Shown here one piece after another: positions 14,305 through 14,393 of a stretch of 14,393 bases of DNA. Under the pieces are notes generated by a model, which was not told where the DNA came from, did no database searches, and saw nothing but the letters and a program-made list of their open reading frames with translations. The stretch is from SIG454 sp045646365 (GTDB lineage: Bacteria > Bacillota > Clostridia > Monoglobales > Monoglobaceae), in the NCBI GenBank assembly GCA_045646365.1, contig JAZRKP010000028.1, positions 1 through 14,393 of the forward strand, read 5' to 3'. The translations under genes and the position numbers were made by a program. Every line of letters begins with the position of its first letter. Positions within the stretch are counted from its first letter, which is position 1.

Positions 14305-14331
14305 GCTTTTACCTACACTTTCATATTGTAT

Positions 14332-14393
14332 ATTTCTCCCACTATCATTATACGCTTTTATTCCGTCCCTGTCAATTCTTCCTTGTATCTTTT
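14332..14393 (-). repeat. Right inverted terminal repeat (62 bp)
   Basis: Perfect inverted copy of 101-162; read inward from the right end it begins AAAAGATACAAGG. As the physical genome end it should carry the covalently linked terminal protein and serve as a replication origin. The window stops exactly at its outer base, as expected if this is the true end of the molecule. Confidence 0.95.
14347..14375 (-). promoter_or_regulatory. Consensus sigma-70/A promoter in the right ITR, driving the late block
   Basis: On the minus strand TTGACA (14370-14375) and TATAAT (14347-14352) lie 17 bp apart, a perfect consensus. Transcription should start near 14340, 36 nt before the holin-like gene, and could run through lysis, capsid, tail and packaging genes, since no strong terminator is visible before 5312. 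The -35 box starts only 18 bp from the genome end, so terminal protein and replication initiation may interfere with its use. Confidence 0.9.

Noticed and set aside
101..14393. tRNA genes, CRISPR arrays, insertion sequences, integrase or attachment sites
   Set aside because: None seen: no cloverleaf-like sequence, no regular spaced repeats beyond the pairs listed, and no transposase or recombinase motifs in any translated frame.

Overview
The window looks like an essentially complete linear genome of a small podovirus of the phi29 type: protein-primed DNA replication, a type B DNA polymerase and a terminal protein. A perfect 62-bp inverted terminal repeat lies at 101-162 and 14332-14393, so the phage genome is about 14.3 kb (101-14393). 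The first 100 bases are very GC-rich, unlike the rest, and lie outside the left repeat; they are probably not phage. Low GC, purine-rich ribosome binding sites (AGAGGTG, AAAGGAG) and consensus sigma-A promoters point to a low-GC Firmicutes host. No integrase, repressor or tRNA is visible, so a virulent lifestyle is likely.

Every supportable gene is on the minus strand and the genome reads right to left. From the right end (14304 down to 5807) comes a late block: holin-like protein, NlpC/P60-like lysin, scaffold candidate, major capsid protein with a C-terminal Ig-like (BIG2) domain, fibre, tail knob (gp9-like), portal/connector (gp10-like), lower collar (gp11-like) and packaging ATPase (gp16-like). 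A perfect-consensus sigma-70/A promoter sits inside the right repeat and would drive this block.

A 96-bp gap (5711-5806) with an AT-rich palindrome plus direct repeat and a possible promoter separates this from the replication block: a possible ssDNA-binding protein, a strong terminator, a 54-aa protein, a two-helix membrane protein, the probable terminal protein, the DNA polymerase and a 55-aa protein. The genes after the terminator are joined by ATGA or TAATG overlaps or short gaps. Another terminator (2015-2035) ends this unit.

The left accessory block (1903 down to 233) has its own leader with direct repeats and a hairpin. It holds a cytosine-methyltransferase-like gene broken by one in-frame TAA, a coiled-coil protein and three small hypothetical proteins, one Cys-rich. 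It ends in a perfect 12-bp-stem bidirectional terminator at 196-227.

Because the repeats are identical, the same consensus promoter also fires rightward from the left end, where it meets that terminator after about 80 nt. This predicts a small terminal RNA, or at least an insulator against genome-wide antisense transcription. Together with the single-strand gene layout, this promoter-in-ITR arrangement is the most unusual aspect of the genome.
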